From Leptospira interrogans (GTDB lineage: Bacteria; Spirochaetota; Leptospiria; Leptospirales; Leptospiraceae), in contig NZ_FTNA01000043.1 in NCBI RefSeq assembly GCF_900156205.1, forward strand, positions 1 through 26,919: a stretch of 26,919 bases of DNA, written 5' to 3'. The translations under genes were made by a program, and so were the position numbers. This document shows, piece after piece, positions 13,844-25,752 of the stretch. Below the pieces are notes generated by a model. That model saw only the letters and a program-made list of their open reading frames with translations. It was not told the origin of the DNA and searched no databases. Numbering within the stretch: position 1 is the first letter of the stretch; each line of letters starts with the position of its first letter.

Positions 13844-13946
13844 TAGAGTTGTTGAGAAATTCCGTAGTGAAGATTCGCAAAATTGCTTCCATTGTCCATT
13901 TCAATACAACGGAAACAGATCAAGAATTAATTTTTTGACAACTCTA
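13844..13946 (+). repeat. MITE-like repeat, copy D (intact, 103 bp)
   Basis: Terminal repeats TAGAGTTGTTGAGAAATT (13844-13861) and AATTTTTTGACAACTCTA (13929-13946) are inverted, with 15 of 18 positions complementary. The interior (TAGTGAAGATTCGCAAAATT, GCTTCCATTGTCCATTTC, GGAAACAGAT) matches the family, closest to copy A. It lies between the 68-aa gene and its terminator. Confidence 0.85.
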
Positions 13947-13984
13947 TTATAAAAAGTTAAATTTTTAAAAATAAATTTTAAAAC

Positions 13985-14013
13985 AAAAAGCCCGCTGTGT
14001 TGGCGGGCTTTTT
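13985..14013. terminator. Strong bidirectional terminator
   Basis: AAAAAGCCCGC (13985-13995), loop TGTGTTG and GCGGGCTTTTT (14003-14013) form an 11-bp perfect stem with T-runs on both strands. It lies between convergent genes and serves the 68-aa gene on the plus strand and the caspase-family gene on the minus strand. Confidence 0.92.
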
Positions 14014-14043
14014 CATTTCACTTAAAAACGAAATACCAATACT

Positions 14044-15666
<1,623 letters not shown>

Positions 15667-16205
15667 ACCTGGCCTCCTAAGGATTCATTTAGAATGGAAT
15701 CAAGGTAACAAAAGAAATCCTTTTGTCATTATTTTTTTAAGTTAAGAATCGAGACTCTTAAATTTAAGAAAGAATTATCCAAAATTTATTTGGCCGAATT
15801 AGAACCGAAAAGGATATACTTTACGATAATTCATAAATGATATCATAGAATTTAAATCCTAACGTTTTTACTTTCGCACTTTCTTCGCAAATGCTTTTAT
15901 AAGACAGTTTGCTGTGAGATCATCGCTCTTCTCGGCGTAACCTCTAATTTGTGTTTCCATATCATAATAATTTACGGAATTCAAAACTGTATTTGATTTT
16001 ATAAAACGAATCTTACACCGAACTCACGTTAATTAACGTGGACTCCACGTAAGAAAACGAGAAAGAATTTTCTAAAAGTATGAGTGCCCACATTTTAGGA
16101 ATCGAAATCACAACTTTTTTTAGAAAATGAACCATGAATTCTTTATACTGAATTCACGTTCATTAAAACTTTTTCCATTTCAATCGCTGAATCGAGAAAA
16201 AATAA
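15667..16205. other. Intergenic gap with second-type degenerate repeats
   Basis: No gene is seen. Bases about 16012-16170 hold the second repeat type, including an internal inverted repeat around CTCACGTTAATTAACGTGGA, a string CTAAAAGTATGAGTGCCCAC and a further GAATTCACGTTCATT. The remainder up to 16012 has no feature I can name. Confidence 0.55.
16012..16170 (-). repeat. Degenerate intergenic repeat, second type (S1)
   Basis: The reverse complement shows AACGTGAATTCAGTATAAAG, TCCTAAAATGTGGGCACTCA and ACTTTTAGAAAATTCTTTCT in order. This matches 17764-17890 (TAACGTGAACTCAGCATAAG, TCTAAAATGTGGGAACTCAT, ACTTTTAGAAAATTCTTCTC). It is non-coding. Confidence 0.7.
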
Positions 16206-16238
16206 AAAACCCGGAAGACTTAGAAATCCGCCGGGTCT
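16198..16238 (-). terminator. Rho-independent terminator of ilvC
   Basis: On the minus strand ACCCGG (16231-16236) pairs with CCGGGT (16209-16214), with an inner AAGAC/GTCTT complementarity, and TTTTTTATTTTTT follows. It starts about 35 bp after the ilvC stop. Confidence 0.85.
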
Positions 16239-16273
16239 TGTTGATTCAAAGAAGATTTAAAATTGGAATCAGT

Positions 16274-17398
<1,125 letters not shown>

Positions 17399-17659
17399 TC
17401 ATTTCTTATCTCAAACACGATCATAAAATACTCAGAATTTTCTCAAAGGCAAGAAAGGATCATATCAATTGCGATCTTATCCACCGCTGCCTATAATTTG
17501 AGTAAACTCGTTTGAGCTTTTTTATCCTCATTTTCGCAATTCGCTTTTTTGCACTTTTTCAGGAACAACTATATAATAAAGTACCAATATTGCACTCAAA
17601 TAGGATTTTGCGATAAAAACTTATGATACTTAGTTTTGTTGAAAATAGTAACTTGCTTC

Positions 17660-17760
17660 AATACTTCTAAAGGAATAAAACGATAATTCTTTAAAAGTTT
17701 CTAATAAATGCTGGAGTTCCCACAGAAACCGTGTCAATAATTGCGAACTTTCTGGTAGCT
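17660..17760 (+). repeat. Diverged relative of repeat R1
   Basis: The order CGATAATTCTTTAAAAGTTT, CTAATAAATGCTGGAGTTCC, ATAATTGCGAACTTTCTGGT parallels 1757-1905 with many substitutions. It runs straight into the second repeat type, suggesting the two types are parts of one larger ancestral unit. Confidence 0.5.
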
Positions 17761-17763
17761 CTT

Positions 17764-17890
17764 TAACGTGAACTCAGCATAAGAAATGTCATAATTCATT
17801 TTTCTGAAAAAATTTGAACTTTGCAGATTTATTTCTAAAATGTGGGAACTCATACTTTTAGAAAATTCTTCTCAGTCAAGCTCGCGTTAA
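17764..17890 (+). repeat. Degenerate intergenic repeat, second type (S2)
   Basis: It contains TAACGTGAACTCAGCATAAG, TTTGAACTTTGCAGATTTAT, TCTAAAATGTGGGAACTCAT and ACTTTTAGAAAATTCTTCTC. The same strings occur in inverted form at 16012-16170 and in part at 25270-25530. Confidence 0.7.
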
Positions 17891-17962
17891 AATAGGCTTT
17901 CAATTTTGATAATGGTGGCAAAACCAGATTTATCCAATTTGGTTCCTTTAGAATTTTATAAA

Positions 17963-18066
17963 TAGAATTGTTGAAAAATTAATTCTCCATCTTGTTTCTA
18001 TTTTATGAAATAATTGATTGAAGCAGTTTTGTTAACCAATCGCTATGGAATTTTTCAACAATTCTA
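17963..18066 (-). repeat. MITE-like repeat, copy E (intact, 104 bp, perfect ends)
   Basis: The terminal inverted repeats TAGAATTGTTGAAAAATT (17963-17980) and AATTTTTCAACAATTCTA (18049-18066) are perfect over 18 bp, the best preserved in the window. Its interior reads in the opposite direction to copies A-D (reverse complement has GGTTAACAAAACTGCTTCAA and ATAGAAACAAGATGGAGAAT). From 18067 to 18270 I see nothing I can name. Confidence 0.9.
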
Positions 18067-18264
18067 ATTTGTTCTTAATGTATAATTTTTTCCGGGAAGG
18101 CCCTGGCTTATCAATTTACATTCATGAGTGAGGTTATATAGAAAAATACTTACGGTATTTCAATAGGATCAATAATCGACATGAATCAACAAAATCAAAT
18201 TCTCCATAAAATCACTACTATACAACCATCATAGAATTAAAATTTTTTACAGAAGCTATTTTAA

Positions 18265-18297
18265 AAAATATATAACACCTTTTCACCGTTAGGTGTT
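18265..18297 (-). terminator. Possible terminator overlapping the MCP stop codon
   Basis: On the minus strand AACACCT (18297-18291) pairs with AGGTGTT (18280-18274) around a 10-nt loop, followed by ATATATTTTTT. The TAA stop of the chemotaxis gene lies at the base of this hairpin, an unusually tight arrangement. Confidence 0.45.
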
Positions 18298-19881
18298 TGT
18301 TTCTGCAAGGATAAGCGTATCTGATTGTGTTTCTAATTCTCTGACGACCACGCTTAAGTTTTCACTTTTTGTAACCAAAGATTCCATAGAATTTTGAAGT
18401 AAGGAAATCGCTTCTACAATTCCTTGTAATCCCATTTTTTGTTCAGAGGAAGCAAGTTCGATCTCCGAAGATAAAGAACGCAAACGATCTAAGGTAGAAA
18501 AAAATTCGGAATTAATTTTCCTTTGTTCGTAGAATAAATTTGAAAACTCATCAAATCGAACAAACAAATCTTGAATTAGAGTATCTTGTTCTTTCACGTG
18601 ACCTGCAGTAGTTTCAGCAGACTCCCGACCCATTTGCACATGGTTAGAAGAGTCCCGAATAATTTTTGAAATTAAATCCGCATTTCCAGCACTACTTTCC
18701 GCAAGTTTAGAAACTTCTTGTGCAACAACCGCAAAACCTCTACCAGCTTCTCCGGCTCTAGCCGCTTCAATAGACGCATTCAAAGAAAGTAAATTAGTCC
18801 TATCCGCAACCTCGGACATAATTCGATTCACTTCTCCCACACTTCTAAAAGAATCTCCCAAAGAAGAAAGAGAACCTGACAACTCTTCCACAAACTTAGT
18901 GACCATTGTCCCAGACTTACGAACTTTATCCATACTTTGGTCCAAGGTTTGGTTGAAGTTAGAAATTTTTTCTATAATCGATTTTAAATTATTACTATGA
19001 AGAATTAAACTTTCAATATTTCTAAACTGATTTTTTACGTTATACGAAGAATTCTCAGTTTGAGATTGAAATTGTTCCACTGTGGAGCTGATTTCTTCAA
19101 AAGAAGAAGCTTGTGTAGAAACTAAAACAGAAAGATCATCCATAAAACTCTTTAAATTTTTAGAGGAATCTTTCAGATATTGCGCGGATTCTTTCATCTT
19201 AGAACTTCTTTGAGCAATTAGTTTATGAGATTCTTCTAATGCTTCTTGTCTATACCTAGAATTTTCTCTCAATCGCATAAACAGTTTTACAAGGATTCTA
19301 ACAATTACTGCACAGGCAAATACGAATAAGATTTTTGTAATTTGTTCCGAAACAGAAGCATACCCCAACGAATTGGCAAGTTTCTTTTGTTCCGTTAAAA
19401 TCAAGCCATATCGTGTCGCAGTAAAAATCGCCAAAGCCTGTGCTCCCCCAGACAAAAATCCGATCCAAAGCACAAAATTAGGAACCAACAAAAGTCCGGA
19501 GGAAACTATGTACATATAACTGATCCCGTATAAGATAGGACTTTTTACCACACCAGTGGTAAAATCGGGATGATCCATAGTGGCACCCATCATAACCACA
19601 AGCTGGACTAAAACATCCACAAGTAGAAATACTTTACTGAGAGTATGAGATATACTACCTGTCTTTCGAATTTTATAAAAGCTATAGATAAAATTAAGAA
19701 ACATAGCAGTCGTGCCGCTCAAATATAAAATATTTTGAATTGAGTTGGTCCGTTTCCAGTTAATTAAAATTGAAGTATAAAAAAGCAAAATCAACCCAAA
19801 CCGAATCCAATTGATATAGGTGGGACCCGAGGCGATGATTTCCTCGTCGGTTTTTCTTTTTGTTTCTTTTTTTAAGGGCAT
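18289..19881 (-). CDS. Methyl-accepting chemotaxis protein with six-helix membrane sensor
   Basis: This 530-aa protein has about six membrane helices in residues 24-200 (about 24-41, 48-68, 82-100, 116-134, 136-155 and 182-201), with only short loops. There is no large periplasmic ligand domain and no PAS domain. A coiled-coil signalling domain follows (205-525) with the highly conserved hairpin tip DRTNLLSLNASIEAARAGEA (360-379), then GRGFAVVAQEVSKLAESS. This tip binds CheA and CheW and controls flagellar switching. The membrane module probably senses a membrane-borne or intracellular cue, which I infer from topology alone. I see no recognisable HAMP domain. The ATG at 19881 is not preceded by a clear GGAGG site. 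The gene stands alone. Confidence 0.88.
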   Translation of the reverse strand: MPLKKETKRKTDEEIIASGPTYINWIRFGLILLFYTSILINWKRTNSIQNILYLSGTTAMFLNFIYSFYKIRKTGSISHTLSKVFLLVDVLVQLVVMMGATMDHPDFTTGVVKSPILYGISYMYIVSSGLLLVPNFVLWIGFLSGGAQALAIFTATRYGLILTEQKKLANSLGYASVSEQITKILFVFACAVIVRILVKLFMRLRENSRYRQEALEESHKLIAQRSSKMKESAQYLKDSSKNLKSFMDDLSVLVSTQASSFEEISSTVEQFQSQTENSSYNVKNQFRNIESLILHSNNLKSIIEKISNFNQTLDQSMDKVRKSGTMVTKFVEELSGSLSSLGDSFRSVGEVNRIMSEVADRTNLLSLNASIEAARAGEAGRGFAVVAQEVSKLAESSAGNADLISKIIRDSSNHVQMGRESAETTAGHVKEQDTLIQDLFVRFDEFSNLFYEQRKINSEFFSTLDRLRSLSSEIELASSEQKMGLQGIVEAISLLQNSMESLVTKSENLSVVVRELETQSDTLILAETNT

Positions 19882-20580
19882 AGACTAATAGTGTTACGTA
19901 CTTTGAAAAATCAATGGTTTTTCTAAAAACCTAGAGCAAGAAGTACATTAAATATTCATTTTATCAAAATTTCTGAAACAACTATCAATTGTCTCAGAAA
20001 CATACTATAGATTATTAATAATTCCCACATACAAAATTAAGAATCATCTTTAAGACAACCTCTATACAAAACACAGACATCTCCTAAAACGAAATCCATT
20101 TCCAAACCGTTTAATAAAAAATTAAAAACGAAGATCAAATTTATTTTTTGTAGTGAACAAAAAAAATTTCCTTTTTATACAAATAGGATCTGAATCTTCA
20201 TTCCATATCTTTACAATCATAACCTTTATCAGTACATAAATTTTTCAGATTTTTTTATTTTTTTCTAAAAACTTCCGTAAGTTTATTTCGAAAAAAAGAA
20301 TGCGATATTCAATTGCAAAAAATCTGACCAATGAAACAAGCTTCGATTGTTTTAAGGAATCTCTATAAAGCGAATTTTTAATTAAATAATGGTAGCAAAA
20401 TAGAGATTTCATATAGAAATTAAATGTTGTAAATTTAGTTTCAAATCGCTAAAAATATAAAAATTCTAAGATTTATTTTTTAAGAGAAATAAATTTTTAA
20501 AAAACAGATTTTGGACATCAAAGTTATATTAATAATTATGAATCTTACAAGTATTCAAATTGTGCTATGAGGAAAACAAA
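19882..20580. other. Intergenic gap between divergent genes, with one hairpin
   Basis: No gene is seen. The only ordered structure is TTTCTGAAACAA (19970-19981) and TTGTCTCAGAAA (19989-20000), a 12-bp stem with one mismatch and a 7-nt loop, about 90 bp upstream of the chemotaxis start. It could be an operator or an mRNA hairpin. The rest is very AT-rich and must hold the promoters of both flanking genes, but no convincing -35/-10 pair can be chosen. Confidence 0.5.
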
Positions 20581-21030
20581 ATGTCTAAACATAAAATCAG
20601 TTTATCTTGGAAAAAAGGACTCGAAGATTTTAAATACGATTCCTTTGATAGAACACATTCAATTCAGTACGAAGGTGGTCAAAAGTTACATGGTTCATCC
20701 ACACCGGAAACTTACGGAAAAGCAGAACATACAAATCCAGAAGAATTATTAGCTTCTTCTGTATGTAGTTGTCATTTTTTGACCTTCCTTGCAATTGCTT
20801 CAAAAAGTAGACACATTGTTTCCAGTTATGAGGATAACGCAATTGCGACTTTAGAAAAAAACGAAGAAGGAAAAATGGTCGTAACTAAAATAGAACTTTA
20901 TCCTAAAGTAACTTTTGAAGGTGATAAAATTCCGGACTTAGATACTTTAGTTGATCTTCATGAAAAAGCTCATAAAAATTGTTTTATTGCAAATTCAATC
21001 AAGTCTAAAGTAATAATCCAACCCAGATAA
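20581..21030 (+). CDS. OsmC/Ohr-family protein (peroxide or hydroperoxide resistance)
   Basis: I choose ATG 20581 over the ATG at 20560 because it follows AGGAAAACAAA and gives a 149-aa protein starting MSKHKISLSWKKGLEDFKYD, the usual OsmC length. The two redox cysteine regions are present: SSVCSCHFLTFL (two Cys near residues 60-62) and AHKNCFIANSIKSKV (Cys about 135). These would form the thiol pair that reduces organic hydroperoxides with lipoylated or thiol partners. The block TPETYGKAEHTNPEELLASS is typical of the family. The extra Cys in the first region makes the exact peroxidatic residue uncertain. It is a single gene with AT-rich flanks. Confidence 0.88.
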   Translation: MSKHKISLSWKKGLEDFKYDSFDRTHSIQYEGGQKLHGSSTPETYGKAEHTNPEELLASSVCSCHFLTFLAIASKSRHIVSSYEDNAIATLEKNEEGKMVVTKIELYPKVTFEGDKIPDLDTLVDLHEKAHKNCFIANSIKSKVIIQPR

Positions 21031-21397
21031 AACATATTTTTATAATATTTTGTTTTAAAAATTTTATTCTATTTTAATTTTTTAATATGATTTCTTGTTT
21101 TAAACCTACGAAAAAAAATCTTGATCATCTTCATAAGATTTACAAAATCTAATCTGTCTCAAAATTCAAAATATTTTATTATACAGGAATAGCAACCCAC
21201 AGGCATTTATAAATATTATAATTTCCGCAAATATTACCCAAGGGATGATTCATAATAATCTTATCTTAATTCCACAAGTATTAAGTAATCATAAACAGTC
21301 ATATATTTTACTCGAAACTTTTTCATTGACTATATTATAATTTCAAAACATTTATCATATATCTTAACTACTTATCATTTATAGAATTAGGAGAGAA
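21031..21397. other. AT-rich intergenic gap before the monooxygenase
   Basis: No gene or repeat is seen. TATAAT at 21336-21341 could be a -10 element, but no good -35 sits at the proper spacing. Confidence 0.4.
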
Positions 21398-22831
21398 ATG
21401 TCTTTATTACCTACCGTATGTATTATCGGTGCAGGTCCCAGTGGAATCGCTGTATGCAAAGCGCTTAAAGATAAAGGAATTCCGTTTGAATGTTACGAAG
21501 CGGGAAGTGAGGTCGGTGGAAACTGGAAATTCAAGAACGATAATAAAATGAGTAGCATCTATAAGTCTTTGCATACCAACACTCATAAAGATAAAATGCA
21601 ATACAAAGACTATCCTATGCCAAATTCTTACGCCGCTTATCCCGATCATCAAAAAATCTCAGAATACTTCATAAACTACGTTAATCATTTCGGATTTCGA
21701 GATCATATTTTTTTTAAAACTCCAGTAACTCACGTAAAACATGAAGAAGACGGAACATGGTCAATATTAACTCAAGATGGAAAACAAAAATATTATGATG
21801 TACTCATAGTATCCAATGGGCATCACTGGTCTCAAAGATGGCCCAAACCGGATTTTCCGGGAAAATTTACGGGAGATATCATTCATTCTCATTCGTATAT
21901 AGATCCAAATAAGCCAATCCAATTAACTGGAAAACGTGTTGTAATTCTCGGAATGGGAAACAGCGCTATGGATATTGCAGTCGAGCTCTGCCGTCCAGGA
22001 ATTTCATCCAAAGTTTTTTTAGCGGCAAGAAGGGGGGCTTATATTATTCCCAACTACCTCTTTGGAAAACCCCTAGATAAAATCGCTACTCTCTTTCCTG
22101 TTCATACTCCATTTTGGTTAAAAAGTCTTATTATAAAATTTGCATTAAAATTAGGAGTAGGAAATGTTGAAGATTTCGGTCTTCAAAAGCCAGATCATAA
22201 ACCAGGAGCTGCTCACTTTACAATTTCGCAGGATATTCTCGTTCGATTAGGCAGAGGAGATATAATTCCAAAACCAAATATAGAGTCGTATAACGGTAAT
22301 AAGGTGAAATTTGTAGATGGCAGTGAAGAAGAAATAGACGTAATCATTTATTGTACCGGTTATGACGTAAAATTTCCGTTTTTTGACGAAAACTTCCTCT
22401 CAGCAAAAGACAACCATCTGCCTCTATTTCATAGGATGGTAAAACCAGAATTTAAAAATCTTTTTTTTGTAGGGTTATTTCAACCTCTTGGACCAATTGC
22501 TCCTTTATCCGAGTTTCAAGGAAAATGGATTTCTGAATATCTAGTCGGAAATTATGAATTTCCATCTGAAGAAAAAATGAATCAATCAATTGAAAAATAT
22601 GAATCCAAAATGAAAAGACGTTATATAACATCTGCAAGACATACGATGCAGGTGGATTTTGAAGTTTTTTTGTATGATATGAAATCCGAATTGAAAAAAG
22701 GCATCAAAAGAGCGGCTAAAAATGGAAATAAACTTCCAGTCCCCGCCCTTGCTCGAAACAAATCTATTTTGTCTAATGACATCCCTGTAAAACGATTTAA
22801 AAACAAAACTGAGTTATTCTCAGAAATTTAA
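21398..22831 (+). CDS. Flavin-containing monooxygenase (FMO-like, FAD/NADPH)
   Basis: This 477-aa enzyme carries the FAD-binding motif GAGPSG (11-16), the EVGGNW flavin-contact block (38-43), and the FMO fingerprint FTGDIIHSHSY (157-167) between the two nucleotide sites. The NADPH-binding GMGNSA is at 185-190 and the late IYCTGYDVKFPF at about 315. This is the class B layout: NADPH-reduced FAD binds oxygen and oxygenates a soft nucleophile such as an amine or sulfide, or performs a Baeyer-Villiger oxidation. The substrate cannot be told from the sequence. The ATG is preceded by TAGGAGAGAA, a good ribosome site. The N-terminus has no export signal, so it is cytoplasmic. Confidence 0.88.
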   Translation: MSLLPTVCIIGAGPSGIAVCKALKDKGIPFECYEAGSEVGGNWKFKNDNKMSSIYKSLHTNTHKDKMQYKDYPMPNSYAAYPDHQKISEYFINYVNHFGFRDHIFFKTPVTHVKHEEDGTWSILTQDGKQKYYDVLIVSNGHHWSQRWPKPDFPGKFTGDIIHSHSYIDPNKPIQLTGKRVVILGMGNSAMDIAVELCRPGISSKVFLAARRGAYIIPNYLFGKPLDKIATLFPVHTPFWLKSLIIKFALKLGVGNVEDFGLQKPDHKPGAAHFTISQDILVRLGRGDIIPKPNIESYNGNKVKFVDGSEEEIDVIIYCTGYDVKFPFFDENFLSAKDNHLPLFHRMVKPEFKNLFFVGLFQPLGPIAPLSEFQGKWISEYLVGNYEFPSEEKMNQSIEKYESKMKRRYITSARHTMQVDFEVFLYDMKSELKKGIKRAAKNGNKLPVPALARNKSILSNDIPVKRFKNKTELFSEI

Positions 22832-22938
22832 ATTCGTTTTCTATGGAAAATATTTTAAAGAAAACCCAAGGCGCTTTTAATATACGTCCTTAGATTTTTG
22901 CAAATTTTACGATCTAACGAGCAGAAGGAGATTTATTT

Positions 22939-24270
22939 ATGAAATTCCAAATTTCAAAATATAAGACAATTTTTTATTTTTTCTCTCTATTCTTCAATTA
23001 TATACTCAACGCAGAATCAGCAAAAATCGTTTCGGGACCTATTTTAGGATATTCCACTTTAAAAGAAGTATTGGTTTGGGTTCAAACAGATCAAAAGTCT
23101 AACGTTAAATTAGAATATTCTGAAATTGGAAATTCAAAAAATAAATTTTTTTCCGAAGAAATTCAAACAAAGTCAAAGCAGGGTTTTATTGCAAAATTGA
23201 TTGCAAATCAAGTTGAACCAGGTAAAAAATATAATTATAATATACTTATAGATGGAAAAAAAATTCCAGCAAAACATTCGCAAGTATTTCAAACCCAACC
23301 TTTTTTCGCCTATGCCTCTAATGAAGACCCTCCCTCTTTCTCCTTTGCCCTTGGAAGTTGTTCTTATATAAACGAACCAGAATTTGAGGTTCCAGGAAAA
23401 ACTTATGGAGGAGAATATTTTATTTTTAATTCAATTCTTTCTAAAAAACCCAATTTTATGCTTTGGTTAGGGGACAACATTTATTTGAGAGAACCAGATT
23501 GGGATTCAAGAACTGGGTTTTTTCATCGTTACAGACAACAAAGGGGAATTCCAGAACTTGCCCCACTTTTTGCATCGGTTCATCATTACGCAATTTGGGA
23601 TGACCACGATTTTGGTCCAAACGATGCAGACTCTTCTTATTGGATGAGAGAAACTTCCGAAGAAATGTTCAAACTCCACTGGGGAAATCCAAATTATGCA
23701 AAAGAAGGTATTTACGGTTCTTTTATATGGGGTGACGTTCAATTTTTTCTTTTAGACAATAGGACATTTAGAACAGCTAACAACAATAAGATGATAAGCC
23801 CGAGACAAATTTTAGGTGAAAAACAATTTCAGTGGCTCGTAAATTCACTGGCTTATTCAAAAGCTACTTTTAAGTTTATAGCTATGGGAGGACAATTTTT
23901 AAATCCGAATCCAATTTTTGAAAATTACGCAACTTATCTAGAAGAAAAAAATAAAATACTTTCCGCAATTCAAGATTTAAAAGTTAAAAATATAATTTTC
24001 TTAACGGGTGACCGCCATTTTACAGAATTGAATTTTCTAAAAGAAAAAGATATATCTATCTACGATCTTACAGTTTCTCCTCTAACATCCAAGCCTTATT
24101 CTCCAGATTCGGAAAAGAATCCTTTGCGTGTGGAAAAAACTCTCGTTGATAAAAGGAATTTCGGAACCATTTCCATAAGTGGAAAACGGAATGAAAGAAA
24201 ACTAGTTCTACAGATTTTTGACGTTTATGGAAAAGAACTTTGGAAAAAAGAAATCCTTTCAAATCCTTGA
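22939..24270 (+). CDS. PhoD-family metallophosphatase (alkaline phosphatase D-like)
   Basis: This 443-aa protein has a signal peptide (residues 1-26, cleaved near LNA-ES), and an FN3-like PhoD N-domain (about 30-120). The phosphatase core has GSCSY (139-143) with Cys141, the Fe-ligand position in PhoD. Next come WLGDNIY (176-182), [10 protein letters not shown] (220-229) and [10 protein letters not shown] near residue 356, the family's metal-binding Asp, Asn and His positions. PhoD enzymes are exported phosphodiesterases/phosphomonoesterases using Fe and Ca. The start is supported by AGAAGGAGAT. At 24277 the next gene begins 6 bp after its stop, so the two form an operon. The lack of twin-Arg residues in the signal suggests export by Sec and not by Tat, unlike typical PhoD. 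Confidence 0.86.
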   Translation: MKFQISKYKTIFYFFSLFFNYILNAESAKIVSGPILGYSTLKEVLVWVQTDQKSNVKLEYSEIGNSKNKFFSEEIQTKSKQGFIAKLIANQVEPGKKYNYNILIDGKKIPAKHSQVFQTQPFFAYASNEDPPSFSFALGSCSYINEPEFEVPGKTYGGEYFIFNSILSKKPNFMLWLGDNIYLREPDWDSRTGFFHRYRQQRGIPELAPLFASVHHYAIWDDHDFGPNDADSSYWMRETSEEMFKLHWGNPNYAKEGIYGSFIWGDVQFFLLDNRTFRTANNNKMISPRQILGEKQFQWLVNSLAYSKATFKFIAMGGQFLNPNPIFENYATYLEEKNKILSAIQDLKVKNIIFLTGDRHFTELNFLKEKDISIYDLTVSPLTSKPYSPDSEKNPLRVEKTLVDKRNFGTISISGKRNERKLVLQIFDVYGKELWKKEILSNP

Positions 24271-24276
24271 TTTAGT

Positions 24277-25098
24277 ATGAAACGATCCATGAGCTTTATT
24301 ATTACATTTTTATTATCTTTTATTTTTTTAATTTTATTTCTAATTTGGTGGAATCAAGAAAGGCTGATTTTTTTTCCAGAAAAACTTTCTGAAAATTTTA
24401 TATTCCATTTTCCGAATGAATTCAAAGAAATCAAACTGACCACTCCTGATGGAGAAAAGAGTTACGGACTTTTTTTTCCGTCTAAGAATAACCTTTCTAA
24501 AAAAACGATACTATTTTTTCATGGGAACGCTGGAAGTTTGAGAACATGGGGAAGAATTTACGAAGACTTTCTTCCAATTGGATGGAACCTTTTAATTACG
24601 GATTACAGAGGATATGGAAAAAATTCCGGAAGTATTTCCGAAGAATCTATGAATTCGGACGCAGAATTATGGCTGAGTTATTTGCTCAATGAGATTAAAA
24701 TTCCCAGAAATGAAATTGTAATTTATGGCCGATCGATAGGAACAGGAGTAGCAATTGATTTAGTTTCTAAAAATCCAGATTTAAATCTATTTTTAGAAAC
24801 TCCGTTTATAGATCTATTTACATTAGCACGAAATTATTATCCCTTTATACAAGCTTGGATGTTAAAATTTCAATTTCAGAATCTGGCTAAACTAAAAAAT
24901 ATCCGTTCTAAAATCAGAATATTTCACGGAACACAAGATCCAATTATTCCCTATTCCAATTCGGAAATCATATTCAAAAAACTGAAAGAACAAAATCAAG
25001 ATGTAATTCTTTTTACGATTTCAAACGGTTCCCACAACGATCTTACTATTTATCCGGAATACCACCGCGCTTTGAAAAATAGCCTGGATGAATTATAA
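24277..25098 (+). CDS. Membrane-anchored alpha/beta hydrolase (ABHD13/BEM46-like)
   Basis: This 273-aa protein has an N-terminal membrane helix (about 7-24) followed by [11 protein letters not shown], the motif typical of the BEM46/ABHD13/ABHD17 group. The oxyanion-hole motif is FFHGNAGS (about 80-87). The nucleophile is the serine of GRSIGTG (about 151-157), the acid Asp lies in [10 protein letters not shown] (about 214-223) and the catalytic His in NGSHNDL near 248, so the full triad is present. It is probably a serine hydrolase acting on lipid or acyl substrates at the membrane. The start lies 6 bp after the phoD-like stop, and the pair is probably co-transcribed. Confidence 0.85.
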   Translation: MKRSMSFIITFLLSFIFLILFLIWWNQERLIFFPEKLSENFIFHFPNEFKEIKLTTPDGEKSYGLFFPSKNNLSKKTILFFHGNAGSLRTWGRIYEDFLPIGWNLLITDYRGYGKNSGSISEESMNSDAELWLSYLLNEIKIPRNEIVIYGRSIGTGVAIDLVSKNPDLNLFLETPFIDLFTLARNYYPFIQAWMLKFQFQNLAKLKNIRSKIRIFHGTQDPIIPYSNSEIIFKKLKEQNQDVILFTISNGSHNDLTIYPEYHRALKNSLDEL

Positions 25099-25752
25099 CT
25101 TACATAAATGTTAATTAGAACTTGTTTTAGAATTATATCAAAACCTAAAGATTAACAAAGATTTTATAATAGAATACTTTTTTTCTAATGTGGAAAGTTT
25201 GTAAACGTCCAGATACGACGATTTGTATGAAAGTTTAGTATTTATTAGAAATTTCTAAAGGATTATTATTTAACGTGATTTTGGCGTAAGAAATCCAAAT
25301 TCCGAAAAAGTCTAAATTTGAACTTTACAGATCAATTCCTTAAACTTAAAAACTACACTAATTTATAAAATAAAAGTTTATAATAATTGAATATGCCGTA
25401 TTCAAGTGCAAGGACTACTACAAAACCTAATGAAATTAGACTGCTCGAAAGTTCACAAATTACTAAATGCGATCTAATTTGTAGGAACTCATACTTTTAG
25501 AAAACTCTTTCCTAGCCGAACTCATACTAACTACGTCTTTTGAGACCACTTTTAGTTTTTCCGAGATTCAATATTCAAATTTAAATCAACTTTCATAAAA
25601 AACATCTTCCCAAAATCCCTACAAAATTCAAAAAGAATCATCATCCAACCAAATTTTTATATAAAATCGTCGTTTTGTAATTATTAGATTAGAAATTTAT
25701 TGTATAGAACCGCAATAGAATTAATTCGTTTTTTGAAATTTTAAAACTTAGA
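25099..25752. other. Long intergenic gap with fragmented degenerate repeats
   Basis: No gene is seen. Pieces of both degenerate repeat types occur at about 25225-25360 (TTAACGTGATTTTGGCGTAA, TTTGAACTTTACAGAT) and about 25405-25530. The piece nearest mtnP (25540-25752) has no feature I can name. Confidence 0.55.
25405..25530 (-). repeat. Degenerate repeat relative (R3 with S-type tail)
   Basis: The reverse complement of 25405-25490 gives GAGTTCCTACAAATTAGATC, TTGTGAACTTTCGAGCAGTC and GTTTTGTAGTAG, which parallels R1. The plus-strand string AACTCATACTTTTAGAAAAC that follows is shared with the second repeat type at 17855-17870. Confidence 0.6.

Noticed and set aside
21336..21341. TATAAT as a promoter for the monooxygenase
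   Set aside because: No -35-like element at 16-18 bp, and TATAAT is frequent by chance in such AT-rich DNA.
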